DNA of 64,000 nt from Paenibacillus ihumii (GTDB lineage: Bacteria > Bacillota > Bacilli > Paenibacillales > Paenibacillaceae): contig NZ_LN884297.1 in the NCBI RefSeq assembly GCF_001403875.1, positions 186,001 to 250,000 on the forward strand, given 5' to 3'. Shown piece after piece: positions 1 through 9,414 of this stretch. The notes under the pieces were generated by a model, which was not told the DNA's origin, ran no database searches, and was given only the letters and a program-made list of their open reading frames with translations. The position numbers and the translations under genes were made by a program. Every line of letters begins with the position of its first letter. Position 1 is the stretch's first letter.

Positions 1-1529
1 CCCTTCTTCTGCGTAAAGATTTGCGCTGGCGAGCCTTGCTCGATCGGAATACTCCAAGCCGGATACCAAGGACGCTCGTCAGGCGCAGCGAACAATTGCG
101 AGAACGACTTGACGCCGTACGCTTCCAGCAGCTTCTTGTCACCTTCGTGATAAGACATTTGCGCTACTTCAGGCTGACGCCCCGCCCCTACGGAGTTGCC
201 GTCCGGCAGTGAAGAACCATTGCCGTAACGCGGCCAGTTGTATTCAAAGTACTTGAATCCGAACGACTCGCGGAAGGATTCCTTGTTCGTCTGCTCAATT
301 TGCTCCGCCGTACGGTAGAATCGGCCGTTTTCATCTACGGAATAGGTCTCGCCTTCGATTCCCCAGTTGGACAGGATCTGATTCTCATCGGTTAGAAGAT
401 TATCGAAATATTTGATAATCCGTACAGGGTCCTTTGCGCTGACCGAGATGCCCACCCCGCGGTTGTTCACAAAGGAAGGCGGGTCAAGATACTGATCCTT
501 GATGTTCTCGTCAAACACGATCGGCAATGCCATGTATTCCAGATCATCGTTACCGGTTTGCAGCGATACTTCGCGCAGATTATTCATCGCCTGGCCTACC
601 TGCCATCTGTAGTCGAAGAAGCCTAGCACTTTTCCGGAGGCGATTTTGGCAATGTACTGGTCACGGTTGTCAACGAAGGACGATTTGTCAAATAATCCGT
701 CCGCATTCAGCTTGTTCAGCTCCTGCAAATAACGTTTGGTAATCTCATCATCGGCGTAGTCATTCGCCTCGTGAGTTTCCATGTCGATGATGACTCCCCC
801 GTCATTCGGATACCCCGCAAGATGCATCGGCGGATTCGTCAAAGCAAAAAACTGGTCTTGCGTAGTCAAAGCGATATATCCGGTCAAGTCCTCATCTGGA
901 TGCTTCTTTGCATAGTCGCGAATCAGGCTCAAGTATTCGTCAAACGTTTTGATCTTAGGATAGCCCGCTTCCTTCAGCACCCGGCGCTGAATCCAGAAGG
1001 CTCCCTGCTCGATGTTCGGAGCGGAAATATACTCGCCCACTACGGCGCTCATCGGAAGGAAATAGATATTTCCGTCCTCGGCCTTCATCAGGTTGTAGTA
1101 AGGCTCGTATACCCGTTTGATATTCGGAGCATGCTCTTCGATCAGATCGTTCAGCGGGATAAACGAGCCCGCACTCAGCAGCTTATCGATCGATCCGCCC
1201 GGCACTAGAACGTCCGGGTAGCTGTTGCTTGCGATGAATGTGCCTACCTTCGTATTCTCATCGCCGACAAGATGCTCGATTTTAAAGTTCACGCCGGTCT
1301 GGTCTTCAATGATTTTGCCAATTCTCGTCTCATTCGTATTAATGTCCTTGCCCGCTACTGCATTAAAATAAGTAAAAGTTACTTTATCCAGCTTCTCTTC
1401 CTGGGCCCCGCCGCCTGTTGACGTACTGCCTAGAGGCTGATTACTCTCCTTGCCGCCGGAGCAGGCAGACAACAGCGATGCCAGCATTACGATGGTCAGA
1501 CAACTTAGCCAAAACCGTCTTTTTTTCAT
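1..1529 (-). CDS. Extracellular sugar-binding lipoprotein of an ABC importer, C-terminus cut by window edge
   Basis: This is a solute-binding protein (family 1-like, of the type found with YesM/YesN systems) that would capture oligosaccharides outside the membrane and hand them to an ABC permease. The start is the ATG at 1529, preceded by an AGGGG ribosome binding site. A Lys/Arg-rich n-region and hydrophobic stretch end in a lipobox (LLSAC, lipid-bearing Cys23), followed by a Gly/Ser/Thr-rich linker. About 509 residues are visible and the frame is still open at base 1, so the C-terminus lies outside. It is downstream of a sensor kinase and response regulator on the same strand, the usual arrangement for xylo-oligosaccharide or pectin-oligosaccharide uptake. 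With hexuronate genes alongside, an aldouronic acid or similar ligand is likely, but this is inference. Confidence 0.85.
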   Translation of the reverse strand, partial: MKKRRFWLSCLTIVMLASLLSACSGGKESNQPLGSTSTGGGAQEEKLDKVTFTYFNAVAGKDINTNETRIGKIIEDQTGVNFKIEHLVGDENTKVGTFIASNSYPDVLVPGGSIDKLLSAGSFIPLNDLIEEHAPNIKRVYEPYYNLMKAEDGNIYFLPMSAVVGEYISAPNIEQGAFWIQRRVLKEAGYPKIKTFDEYLSLIRDYAKKHPDEDLTGYIALTTQDQFFALTNPPMHLAGYPNDGGVIIDMETHEANDYADDEITKRYLQELNKLNADGLFDKSSFVDNRDQYIAKIASGKVLGFFDYRWQVGQAMNNLREVSLQTGNDDLEYMALPIVFDENIKDQYLDPPSFVNNRGVGISVSAKDPVRIIKYFDNLLTDENQILSNWGIEGETYSVDENGRFYRTAEQIEQTNKESFRESFGFKYFEYNWPRYGNGSSLPDGNSVGAGRQPEVAQMSYHEGDKKLLEAYGVKSFSQLFAAPDERPWYPAWSIPIEQGSPAQIFTQKK

Positions 1530-1562
1530 GCTTTTGACTTCCCCTTTCGAACCCTTCATTAT

Positions 1563-1576
1563 TGTAAGCACTTTCA
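1563..1576. promoter_or_regulatory. cre-like catabolite repression site upstream of the sugar-binding lipoprotein gene
   Basis: The 14-mer TGTAAGCACTTTCA differs at one position from the degenerate Gram-positive cre consensus (TGWNANCGNTNWCA) and is nearly palindromic. It lies 34 bases upstream of the lipoprotein start codon, where CcpA binding would block or limit transcription. The match is by eye; function is inferred. Confidence 0.5.
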
Positions 1577-1657
1577 TTATAAAAGAGGCCAACGGGGAGT
1601 TTTACCCGTCAATCTAAAGTTGATACTTAGGAAACTATAGGAGCCTGATATAGATTT

Positions 1658-3412
1658 CTATATGAATTGCTTCTCAGCCGGAATAATCAGAAGAATCTCC
1701 GTCCCCTCGCCAGGCTGGCTTTTAATGTTCAGACTCAGCTGCTCCTTGTAATACATTCTCAGCCGGTAAATGACGTTTTGAATCCCGATGCGCTCGCCCA
1801 TCTCCTCCTCGCCCTCCATATAGCGGTACAATTTCTCGACCTGCTCACTGGACATGCCGACACCGTTATCGCGGACAGAGCATATTAATTGCGCGCCGGA
1901 CTGCTTGATTTCTACCTCAATCCTCCCGCCCTGCTTGAGCGGCTCGATGCCATGAATGCTTGCGTTCTCCACGAAGGTGACGATGGACATTTTGGGAATC
2001 GGGATCGAAGAATCGGCTTCGCTTGCCGTCACCGTGTAGTCGATTTTATCGCCGAACCGGTACTTCTGGATTTCCAGGAAGCAGTATATGAATTCCAGCT
2101 CCTCCTTCAAGGTGACCATGTCCCTCCGCCATACGAGAGAATTGCGGAAAATCTTCGCCATATTGTGAATGATGCGGGCGGTCTCCTCCTCGTCCTTCAT
2201 CAAGCTCCGCATGCGGATCGTCTCCAGCGCATTGAACAGAAAATGCGGATTGATCTGGCTTTGCAGCGCATTCAGCTGGGCATGGCGGCGTTCCAGCTCC
2301 AGGTTCTTCTTCTGGATGTCAGCTACGTATACATTGTTGATAAGACTCTGAATTTGCAGGGTCATCCGGTTGAATTCTCCGGTTAATTGTCCGATCTCGT
2401 CACGCGAGCCTTCCTCCCCAATCGTTTCAAAGTGCTGGTTTTTAACCTTCTTCATATGCTTCAAAATACGAATCAGCCTTACATTCAGCGACCGGGTAAT
2501 CCAGACGATAATCAGGGTCGGCAGCAGAATATTAAGGCATGTCAGCAGCACAATGAAATCGCGGTTTTGTCTGACCTCCTGGAACACCTCATCCTCGGAA
2601 ATCCTCCCGACGATGCTCCAGCCGCTTAAATTATTGCTTTGCCCATAAGCTTTGCGGAATTCAATCGTTCGCTCGGGAGCGATGATCTGGTCGAAGGGGA
2701 CGGCTCCCGCATGCAGGTCGAGATCGGCATCGTTCGTATACTCGACCTCCTCCCGGTCGTTCAGCAAGTAAATGCGGCCCTGCAGGTTCAGATTGTTAAA
2801 TATCTGCCGAATAACCGGCATGCGCATATCAATTTTCAGGAAGTTCCCGTTCTCCTGCCGCGAGAAATAGTAATAATCCATCCGGCGGATCACGCTGAAT
2901 GTATCCAGCTGGCCGTTTTGGCCCGTTCGCACGAAGATCGGCGCGGACTGCTTGGCTGAGGAAATTTGCTTGTACCATTCCTGCTGCTTGACGTTCTGAT
3001 CGATATAAACAATGCCGCCGGAATACAGCAGCGTGGGATTGTCGACATATAGGGTGATCGCCTCCACAGAATTGTAGGTCGGGCTGGAGGTGTTGATGGT
3101 TCGCCGCAGATAGGAGTCATAGGCTTCTACATACTCTGCGGGGTGCTCGTATTCCGTCTCGATGATCTCGTTAAGAAGATGGTCGGTATAAAAAACAGAA
3201 GATACCTGCAGGGTATCTTCCACTTCTTGAAGAAACTCGTTCTTGACTTGCTCCAGAGCCCGGGAAATGTCCTGCATGCGCTGATTTTTGACACTGGTTG
3301 TGGTCACATTATAGAAAATGAAATTCGTAAGCAGGATCGGAACGAATACGCATAGAAAATAAAGCAGCAGCATTTTGTCCCTAAGCCGGACATTATTCAA
3401 ATTAGGTATCAT
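1658..3412 (-). CDS. YesM-type sensor histidine kinase
   Basis: A membrane sensor kinase of the LytS/YesM class, 584 aa. There is one transmembrane helix near residues 14-34, an extracellular sensing region, a second helix near residue 290, a HAMP linker, then a His-kinase domain with the INPHFLFN signature (His near residue 390) and an ATPase domain with an N-box (FVENAS) and a DNGVGM G-box. The start ATG at 3412 overlaps the stop of the upstream response regulator gene (ATGA), showing translational coupling. It would sense a sugar, perhaps through the neighbouring binding protein, and phosphorylate its partner to induce transport genes. The signal is unknown. Confidence 0.9.
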   Translation of the reverse strand: MIPNLNNVRLRDKMLLLYFLCVFVPILLTNFIFYNVTTTSVKNQRMQDISRALEQVKNEFLQEVEDTLQVSSVFYTDHLLNEIIETEYEHPAEYVEAYDSYLRRTINTSSPTYNSVEAITLYVDNPTLLYSGGIVYIDQNVKQQEWYKQISSAKQSAPIFVRTGQNGQLDTFSVIRRMDYYYFSRQENGNFLKIDMRMPVIRQIFNNLNLQGRIYLLNDREEVEYTNDADLDLHAGAVPFDQIIAPERTIEFRKAYGQSNNLSGWSIVGRISEDEVFQEVRQNRDFIVLLTCLNILLPTLIIVWITRSLNVRLIRILKHMKKVKNQHFETIGEEGSRDEIGQLTGEFNRMTLQIQSLINNVYVADIQKKNLELERRHAQLNALQSQINPHFLFNALETIRMRSLMKDEEETARIIHNMAKIFRNSLVWRRDMVTLKEELEFIYCFLEIQKYRFGDKIDYTVTASEADSSIPIPKMSIVTFVENASIHGIEPLKQGGRIEVEIKQSGAQLICSVRDNGVGMSSEQVEKLYRYMEGEEEMGERIGIQNVIYRLRMYYKEQLSLNIKSQPGEGTEILLIIPAEKQFI

Positions 3413-5010
3413 CGGCTCGCCCCTTCGGACGCCCCTCCCTTCATGAGCTGCGCGCGGTATTCGCTTGGCGTCAGCTTCTCCAGCTTCTCGAATTGGGTGA
3501 CGAAGTAATCGGGATTGCTGAAGCCAACGCGATCAGCGACCTCATATATGCGCATGTCCGTCTGGCGGAGCAGGCGCTTCGCCTCGCCTATTCTTAACTG
3601 CAGAAGGAAATCATTGAAATATACCCCATAGGTTTTGCGGAACAATTGGCCCAGGTAGACGGGATTCATGTAGAATTTTGCGGCAATGGATTTCAGGCTG
3701 ATGTTCTCCTGGTAATGCTCTTCAATGTAAGTGCGGATTTTATGGATGCCTCCCTTTTGCCGCTCCTTGCGCAGGGCACAAATATATTGGCCGCTCTCCG
3801 CTGCAAAAGCGGTAAAAAGACGCTGCAGTTCCCGCAAGGACAAATTCAGGTCCTGCCAGCCGATGACCGGGTTCAAGGAGCCGAGCGTCCGCTCATCCCC
3901 ATCCATGCTTCGGATAATGTCGATCACGCCGATTACGCATTGGTGAATATTCATCTTCACGGCCTCCGGAGCATAGCGCAGCTCCTGAAAACGCCGGAAC
4001 AGCTGCTTGATCGAACGCTCAAGCTCCTCGAGCCGGTATTCTTCGATCTGCTCGATTAAACGATGGTACAGCTCCTGATCGACAGGCATATACTGAACGG
4101 TACATTCACTGTTAGGACTGTGAATCACGATGCCGTCATGGTCGTGAATATATTTATACAGCAGAGCCTCCTTGGCGCTCTCGTATGCGCCCCGAAGACC
4201 GGCCAGCCCTTGAACCGGGCATCCGGCGTAAATAAAGACGCGCCCTTCGCGAAGCTCTATATTGGCTTGAAGCGCTTCGGCGAACGGGCGGATATGATGA
4301 TGGAACGGCTTCAGCATGCGATCGGAAACGATTACCCCGATGCGGTTGCGATGCTCGTGTATGTAGAGCGGCTGTTCACCGCCAACGATGGCCTGCAGCG
4401 CCTGCTCCACCTGATCCATGAACCGGTGAAGCGGTACTTCCTCTGCCTCCCGCCACGGATGCAGATCATTCAGCTCCACGAACATATAATATAAGGAGCT
4501 GCTGCTGGTCATCTTCAGTTGAGCCTCCCAAACCGCTATGACGGACTCATCGGCTTCGTTCTTGATGATCGATTCGATTATCGCCTGATTCTCCAGCCGC
4601 TTCTCCCGCTCCTTCTCGTCCTGCTCCCGGAGGAGCCTGTCGCTCAATCTGCACAGCATGTCGGTGAACTCAACTTCGTCGATCGGCTTGAGGATGAAAT
4701 CATGCACCCCATAGCGAACCGCCTGCTGGGCATAGCTGAAATCGTCATAGCCGCTAATAATGACAAATACGGGCGGCTCTTCATCCTCCTCAATCAGCTG
4801 CTGGATTAGCCCGAGTCCATCCAGCACCGGCATGCGAATGTCAGTAATGACCAGATCGGGATTCGTTGTCCGAATCAACTCCAGCGCGTCTTCTCCGTTA
4901 TCGGCCTCGCCGGTGATCCGGAAGCCGCAGCTCTCCCAGTCGATCAGTTTGATCAACCCCTTCCGCGTATACACCTCATCATCCACAAGAACAACACTGT
5001 GTAGCCCCAT
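3409..5010 (-). CDS. YesN-type response regulator with AraC DNA-binding domain
   Basis: A 533-aa cytoplasmic regulator. The N-terminal receiver domain carries the acidic pair near residues 10-11 and the phospho-acceptor Asp57 (in VITDIRMP). A long middle region follows, and a C-terminal AraC-type double helix-turn-helix ends the protein. A longer reading frame exists to 5055, but the ATG at 5010 has a textbook AGGAGGT site seven bases upstream and aligns with the start of the receiver domain, so it is used here. The gene is translationally coupled to the sensor kinase downstream and lies 76 bases after uxaC. It probably activates the binding-protein transporter genes to its left. Confidence 0.9.
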   Translation of the reverse strand: MGLHSVVLVDDEVYTRKGLIKLIDWESCGFRITGEADNGEDALELIRTTNPDLVITDIRMPVLDGLGLIQQLIEEDEEPPVFVIISGYDDFSYAQQAVRYGVHDFILKPIDEVEFTDMLCRLSDRLLREQDEKEREKRLENQAIIESIIKNEADESVIAVWEAQLKMTSSSSLYYMFVELNDLHPWREAEEVPLHRFMDQVEQALQAIVGGEQPLYIHEHRNRIGVIVSDRMLKPFHHHIRPFAEALQANIELREGRVFIYAGCPVQGLAGLRGAYESAKEALLYKYIHDHDGIVIHSPNSECTVQYMPVDQELYHRLIEQIEEYRLEELERSIKQLFRRFQELRYAPEAVKMNIHQCVIGVIDIIRSMDGDERTLGSLNPVIGWQDLNLSLRELQRLFTAFAAESGQYICALRKERQKGGIHKIRTYIEEHYQENISLKSIAAKFYMNPVYLGQLFRKTYGVYFNDFLLQLRIGEAKRLLRQTDMRIYEVADRVGFSNPDYFVTQFEKLEKLTPSEYRAQLMKGGASEGASR

Positions 5011-5086
5011 CGATATACCTCCTCTCTGCCGGCGTGCCCGGACTGCAGCCGGCATTGATGTTTGTAATTATGGTCCGATTCTGCGC

Positions 5087-6490
5087 CTAGGAAACACCGA
5101 AATACCGAACCGCGTTATGGTAGCAAATGTCCTGCACGATCCCCCCGATATAACCGTAATCTGCGGGGAGCTCTCCTTCTTCTATCCATTCTCCGAATAG
5201 CCGGCACAGCACCCGCCGGAAATATTCATGCCTCGGCAGAGACATGAAGCTGCGCGAATCCGTCAGCATGCCTACGAAGGTGCTGATGACCCCGATTGAG
5301 GATAACGCTTTCAACTGCTGCAGCATTCCCTCCTTCTGGTCATGGAACCACCAAGCGGAGCCAAGCTGAAGCTTGCCTGCGCTCTCGCCGGATTGAAAAT
5401 TGCCGATTGTCGTAGCAAGCATTTCATAATGATAAGGATACAGGCTGTACACGATTGTCCTTGGCAACTGGCGGGCCAGCTCCAATTCATTCAGAAAGGC
5501 GTTCAAGGACGAAGCCAGATGATAATCGAGGATTGAATCGTACCCGCTGTCCCTGCCGATGGTTTCCAGCATGCGGGTGTTATTGTTGCGGATTGCCCCG
5601 ATATGGAGCTGCATGGCCCAGCCGCGCTCATAATACATTTCTCCCAGACGAAGCAGCGTGAACGTGCGGTATTTATTTTCTTCCGAGTCCGTCAGCGCTG
5701 CCCCGCGAAGCGCTTTGGCAAAAATCTCCCCCGTCTCGCGCTTTGTCGCCCGCTCAAATGGAAACTCACCGAAGCCATGGTCGGACAAACGGCAGCCCTG
5801 CTCATGAAAAAAGTCGATTCTGTTCTTCAAGGCAGCCAACAAATCCTCGTAGCCTGCGATCGTGCAGCCTGCTGCCCGGCCCAGCTCCTCCATGTACTCT
5901 ATGAACCCCGGAGCAGTGATGTTCAGCGCCCGATCCGGCCTGAAGGTCGGCAGCACCTTGGCCGTAATCTGATCATTGTCCTTGATTCGTCCATGCGCAG
6001 CCAAATCATCAGCCGGATCATCCGTCGTACACGCGACCCGTACGTCAAAATGCTGCAATATGCCTGCCGCCCGAAGCGATTTCTCCTGCAGCCGCTCATT
6101 GCAGCGATGCCAGATTTCCGCGGCGTTCTCCTCGCTCAGCCGCTCCTCGATGCCAAAATATCGGGACAGCTCCAAATGGCTCCAGTGGTAGAGCGGATTG
6201 CCGACGAGGCGCGGAACGGCGCGGGCCCAGGCCATGAACTTCTCCTCATCGCTTGCCTCTCCCGTAATAAGCGATTCATCGATGCCGAGCCAGCGCATCG
6301 CCCGCCATTTATAGTGATCTCCTTCCAGCCACAGCTCCGTCAAATTGCGGAACTGTTTATTCGCCGCAATATCCGCCGGATTCAAATGATTGTGATAATC
6401 GTAAATCGGCATCCCTGCTGCATATTCAAAGTAGAGCTTCTTGGCGCTATTGCTCGTAAGCAGCAGATTTTCGGTATTAAATTGCTTCAT
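5087..6490 (-). CDS. uxaC: Uronate (glucuronate/galacturonate) isomerase
   Basis: UxaC converts D-glucuronate to D-fructuronate (and galacturonate to tagaturonate), the first intracellular step of hexuronate use. The 467-aa length matches the family (about 470). The amidohydrolase-like metal motif is visible at His33/His35 (YDYHNHL), and the GDHYKWRAMR segment is characteristic of uronate isomerases. An in-frame ATG two codons earlier (6496) abuts the GGGGG of the ribosome binding site, whereas ATG 6490 has six-base spacing, so the later start is preferred. It is divergent from gntR-uxuA-uxuB and shares a control region holding a perfect palindrome. Confidence 0.95.
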   Translation of the reverse strand: MKQFNTENLLLTSNSAKKLYFEYAAGMPIYDYHNHLNPADIAANKQFRNLTELWLEGDHYKWRAMRWLGIDESLITGEASDEEKFMAWARAVPRLVGNPLYHWSHLELSRYFGIEERLSEENAAEIWHRCNERLQEKSLRAAGILQHFDVRVACTTDDPADDLAAHGRIKDNDQITAKVLPTFRPDRALNITAPGFIEYMEELGRAAGCTIAGYEDLLAALKNRIDFFHEQGCRLSDHGFGEFPFERATKRETGEIFAKALRGAALTDSEENKYRTFTLLRLGEMYYERGWAMQLHIGAIRNNNTRMLETIGRDSGYDSILDYHLASSLNAFLNELELARQLPRTIVYSLYPYHYEMLATTIGNFQSGESAGKLQLGSAWWFHDQKEGMLQQLKALSSIGVISTFVGMLTDSRSFMSLPRHEYFRRVLCRLFGEWIEEGELPADYGYIGGIVQDICYHNAVRYFGVS

Positions 6491-6560
6491 CTCCATCCCC
6501 CTGACAGATTATATTCCTGGCTAACAATTCACAGCGATATTTCTTGATTATTATTCAGTT

Positions 6561-6590
6561 CCATACTACCATACAAGTGTGGTAGTATGG
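6561..6590. promoter_or_regulatory. Perfect inverted repeat, candidate GntR operator in the uxaC/gntR divergent promoter
   Basis: CCATACTACC and GGTAGTATGG are exact 10-bp inverted arms around a 10-bp centre. The centre is itself nearly symmetric. It sits between the divergent uxaC and gntR starts, 21 bases upstream of the gntR start codon, and overlaps a possible gntR -10 region (TTGATT at 6544-6549, 17-bp spacer, TACCAT at 6567-6572). This is the expected place for an autoregulating GntR/FadR-type repressor controlling both directions. Confidence 0.7.
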
Positions 6591-6611
6591 AAGAAGTAAG
6601 GAGGTGATCGA

Positions 6612-7307
6612 TTGAGAGGAATGAACCCTCCCATGCAAGAATCGGCTGGGAATACCGTTTATTATGAGTTAAAGAAGCAAATCGTCAATATGGAGCTGGC
6701 TCCGGGAACTACACTGTCCGAGAAGGAAATGTCGATCACTTTCAATGTGAGCCGCACCCCCGTCAGGGAGAGCTTCGTCCGGCTTGCGCAGGAAGGATTG
6801 GTGGTGGTGCTTCCCCAGCGCGGCACGCGGGTATCGCTGATTGACCCGGAGCTCGTGATGGAAGCCCAGTTCATGCGGGAGCAGCTCGAGCGAGCCGTGA
6901 TCCGGCTGGCCTGCAGGCATTTTCCCGAGGAGCTGCTCGCCGAGCTCAGGAACAATCTGTCCCTGCAGAAGGAATCACTGATGAAGCATGACGGAACGGC
7001 GATGTTCGAGCTCGATGAGCAGTTTCACCGTATATTGTTCGCGGGGGTCAACAAGCTCGGAACCTGGGGCGTCATTCAGCAAATGAATGCCCATTTGAAT
7101 CGGAGCCGCATCCTGTGGATGAGAACGGAGCCGCACTGGGATCATCTGTTCGAGCAGCATCGTGACATGTATGAGGCGATTCGCCAGAAGAATGAAGCCT
7201 TGGCGGATCGCCTGATGGAGACCCATCTAGCGCTCAGCATATATAATCTGGGCCTGCTTCAGGAGAAATTTCCCGATTATTTTAATAACCAGACAAAAAT
7301 TAACTAG
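6612..7307 (+). CDS. GntR family (FadR subfamily) transcriptional regulator of hexuronate genes
   Basis: A 231-aa regulator with an N-terminal winged helix-turn-helix (roughly residues 15-75, with the FNVSRTPVRE recognition segment typical of GntR) and a C-terminal all-helical FCD ligand-binding domain (about 85-220). The start is TTG at 6612, placed seven bases after AAGGAGG at 6598-6604; the next ATG (6621) is too far from that site. It heads an apparent operon with uxuA and uxuB, much like ExuR/UxuR-type regulators of uronate use. Its likely effector is a uronate pathway intermediate, and its likely operator is the palindrome just upstream; both are inferred. Confidence 0.88.
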   Translation: MRGMNPPMQESAGNTVYYELKKQIVNMELAPGTTLSEKEMSITFNVSRTPVRESFVRLAQEGLVVVLPQRGTRVSLIDPELVMEAQFMREQLERAVIRLACRHFPEELLAELRNNLSLQKESLMKHDGTAMFELDEQFHRILFAGVNKLGTWGVIQQMNAHLNRSRILWMRTEPHWDHLFEQHRDMYEAIRQKNEALADRLMETHLALSIYNLGLLQEKFPDYFNNQTKIN

Positions 7308-7319
7308 GCGGTGGAAAGC

Positions 7320-8417
7320 ATGCGTATGGTATTTCGCTGGTTCGGCGAGAACAACGACACGGTTACGCTGGATCAAATTAGACAAATCCCTGGAACGGAG
7401 GGAATCGTGTGGGCGCTTCATGATGTGCCCGCTGGGGAGGTATGGCCTCTGGAACGGATTACGGAAGTCCGCGACTTAGCCAGCAAGCACGGCTTGCATA
7501 CGGAAGTCGTCGAGAGTGTAAACGTTCACGAGGATATCAAGCTCGGGCTGCCTACCCGGGATCAATATATCGAGAATTATATTCGTACGATCGAGAATCT
7601 AGCGCAAATCGGCGTTAAGGTTATCTGCTACAATTTCATGCCTGTATTTGACTGGGCGAGAACGGATCTGTTCAAAGAGCTGGAAGACGGCTCCACCGCT
7701 CTATTCTTTGAGAAGGAGAAAATAGACGGGGTAGATCCGTTCGAGCTCGTAAAAATCATCAATCAGAACAGCGATCTAACCATGCCAGGCTGGGAGCCGG
7801 AGCGTCTCGCACATCTCACCTCCTTATTCGAGGCCTACCGGGATGTGACGGAAGAGGATTTGTGGGACAATCTCAAATATTTCCTCGACAGAATTGTCCC
7901 CGTCGCCGAGAAGAATGGCATCCTGATGGCTGTTCACCCGGACGATCCGCCATTTTCAATCTTCGGTCTGCCGCGGATCCTGAACGACCAGGCCGGCTTC
8001 CGCCGCCTGCTATCGCTGCATGACAGCCCGGCCAACGGCATTACGCTCTGCACCGGCTCGCTCGGAGCCAAGCCAAGCAATGATATCATCTCCATGATTC
8101 ATGAATTCCAGGGGCGGATTCCGTTTACGCATATCCGCAACGTCCGCGTCATGGAGAATGGAGATTTCATCGAGACCTCGCACAAAACCTCCGATGGCAC
8201 CGTTGACATCAGCGGCGTTGTGAAAGCCTATTATGATACCGGTTTCACCGGCTATTGCCGTCCGGATCATGGCAGGCATATTTGGGGCGAACAATGCCGT
8301 CCGGGCTACGGACTGTATGATCGCGCCCTCGGAATTATGTACTTATGGGGACTGTGGGACGCCTATTCCAAACAGCAGGCTGAAGCGCCCAAGGCCAAAG
8401 CCGGGGAGGGGAAATAG
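7320..8417 (+). CDS. uxuA: Mannonate dehydratase
   Basis: UxuA dehydrates D-mannonate to 2-keto-3-deoxy-D-gluconate in the cytoplasm. The 365-aa protein starts with the family-typical [12 protein letters not shown]-like N-terminus and has the [12 protein letters not shown] segment and the metal-site region MAVHPDDPP. The reading frame opens at GTG 7311, but ATG 7320 sits five bases after GGCGGTGG and is preferred. It follows gntR by 12 bases and precedes the SDR reductase by two bases, so the three are one operon. Together with UxaC and the reductase it completes glucuronate to KDG; a KDG kinase and aldolase are not in the window. Confidence 0.95.
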   Translation: MRMVFRWFGENNDTVTLDQIRQIPGTEGIVWALHDVPAGEVWPLERITEVRDLASKHGLHTEVVESVNVHEDIKLGLPTRDQYIENYIRTIENLAQIGVKVICYNFMPVFDWARTDLFKELEDGSTALFFEKEKIDGVDPFELVKIINQNSDLTMPGWEPERLAHLTSLFEAYRDVTEEDLWDNLKYFLDRIVPVAEKNGILMAVHPDDPPFSIFGLPRILNDQAGFRRLLSLHDSPANGITLCTGSLGAKPSNDIISMIHEFQGRIPFTHIRNVRVMENGDFIETSHKTSDGTVDISGVVKAYYDTGFTGYCRPDHGRHIWGEQCRPGYGLYDRALGIMYLWGLWDAYSKQQAEAPKAKAGEGK

Positions 8418-8419
8418 CC

Positions 8420-9274
8420 ATGTGTGCATTGCCTAAGCATTCCTCCCTGGAAGGTAAAACAGCCGTTATTACCGGAGGCTCCGGCGTGCTCTGCCGAGCT
8501 ATGGCCCAGGAGCTTGCCCGACAGGGAGTCAAGGTAGCCATTCTTAACCGGACGAAGGAGAAGGGAGAAGAGGTTGCGGAGGCGATTCAGGCCAATGGCG
8601 GCCAGGCGATCGCGGTCGCCTGCGACGTCACCGACGAGGCCAGCGTCCGCGAAGCCGAGAAGATCGTCCAGGAGCAGCTGGGCCCTTGCGACATTCTGAT
8701 CAACGGCGCGGGCGGCAATCAGCCTAGCGCCAATACGACGAACGAAATTTTCCGCTCCGAGGATTTGACGAATCCGGATATCACGACCTTCTTCGACCTG
8801 AGCATTCCCGGGGTGCGAACCGTGTTCGATTTGAACTTCGTCGGCACGCTGATTCCTACCCAGGTTTTCTCCAAGGCGATGATCGGGCGTCCCGGGGCTG
8901 TCGTGCTGAACATCTCCTCGATGAGCGCGCCGTGCCCGATGACCAAAGTGCCGGCCTACAGCGCGGCGAAGGCCGCCATCAACAACTTTACGCAGTGGCT
9001 CGCCGTGCATCTGGCGGAATCCGGCATCCGCGTCAATGCCATTGCGCCCGGCTTCTTCCTGACGGAGCAGAACCGCAGACTGCTTACGCATGAGGACGGC
9101 TCGCTGACCGAGCGTTCGCACAAAATCATTACGCACACGCCGATGCGGCGCTTCGGCGTACCGGAGGATTTGCTCGGGACGCTGCTCTGGCTGGCCGATT
9201 CCGACACGTCCGGCTTCGTTACCGGAACGGTCATTCCGGTGGACGGCGGATTCATGGCCTATTCGGGAGTATGA
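8420..9274 (+). CDS. uxuB: D-mannonate oxidoreductase (fructuronate reductase), SDR type
   Basis: A short-chain dehydrogenase/reductase of 284 aa that would interconvert D-fructuronate and D-mannonate with NAD(P)H. The cofactor motif TGGSGVL is at residues 18-24, and the catalytic Ser-Tyr-Lys set is visible at Ser166-168 and Tyr180-x3-Lys184 (YSAAK). The C-terminus ends in the SDR-typical [12 protein letters not shown]. This is the non-homologous SDR form of UxuB seen in Bacillus (YjmF type), not the long-chain enterobacterial form. A GGGGAGGGG site precedes the ATG, and the gene is two bases after uxuA. The substrate is assigned from context and family. Confidence 0.85.
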   Translation: MCALPKHSSLEGKTAVITGGSGVLCRAMAQELARQGVKVAILNRTKEKGEEVAEAIQANGGQAIAVACDVTDEASVREAEKIVQEQLGPCDILINGAGGNQPSANTTNEIFRSEDLTNPDITTFFDLSIPGVRTVFDLNFVGTLIPTQVFSKAMIGRPGAVVLNISSMSAPCPMTKVPAYSAAKAAINNFTQWLAVHLAESGIRVNAIAPGFFLTEQNRRLLTHEDGSLTERSHKIITHTPMRRFGVPEDLLGTLLWLADSDTSGFVTGTVIPVDGGFMAYSGV

Positions 9275-9414
9275 TCAAGCTTTGAAAACTATAGCAGTTT
9301 CCCCTTGCAATTAAACATGTTGTTCTTAAACCTCCCGGACAAATAAGGGGATCTTATATACTGATTAAAATTCCGGAAACCGATGAATACCATTTTCTGT
9401 GCAGGGGGAGTATC

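Noticed and set aside
5603-6547. A 314-codon plus-strand frame opposite uxaC
   Set aside because: Antisense shadow of uronate isomerase with Arg/Leu-rich nonsense composition and no recognisable domain.
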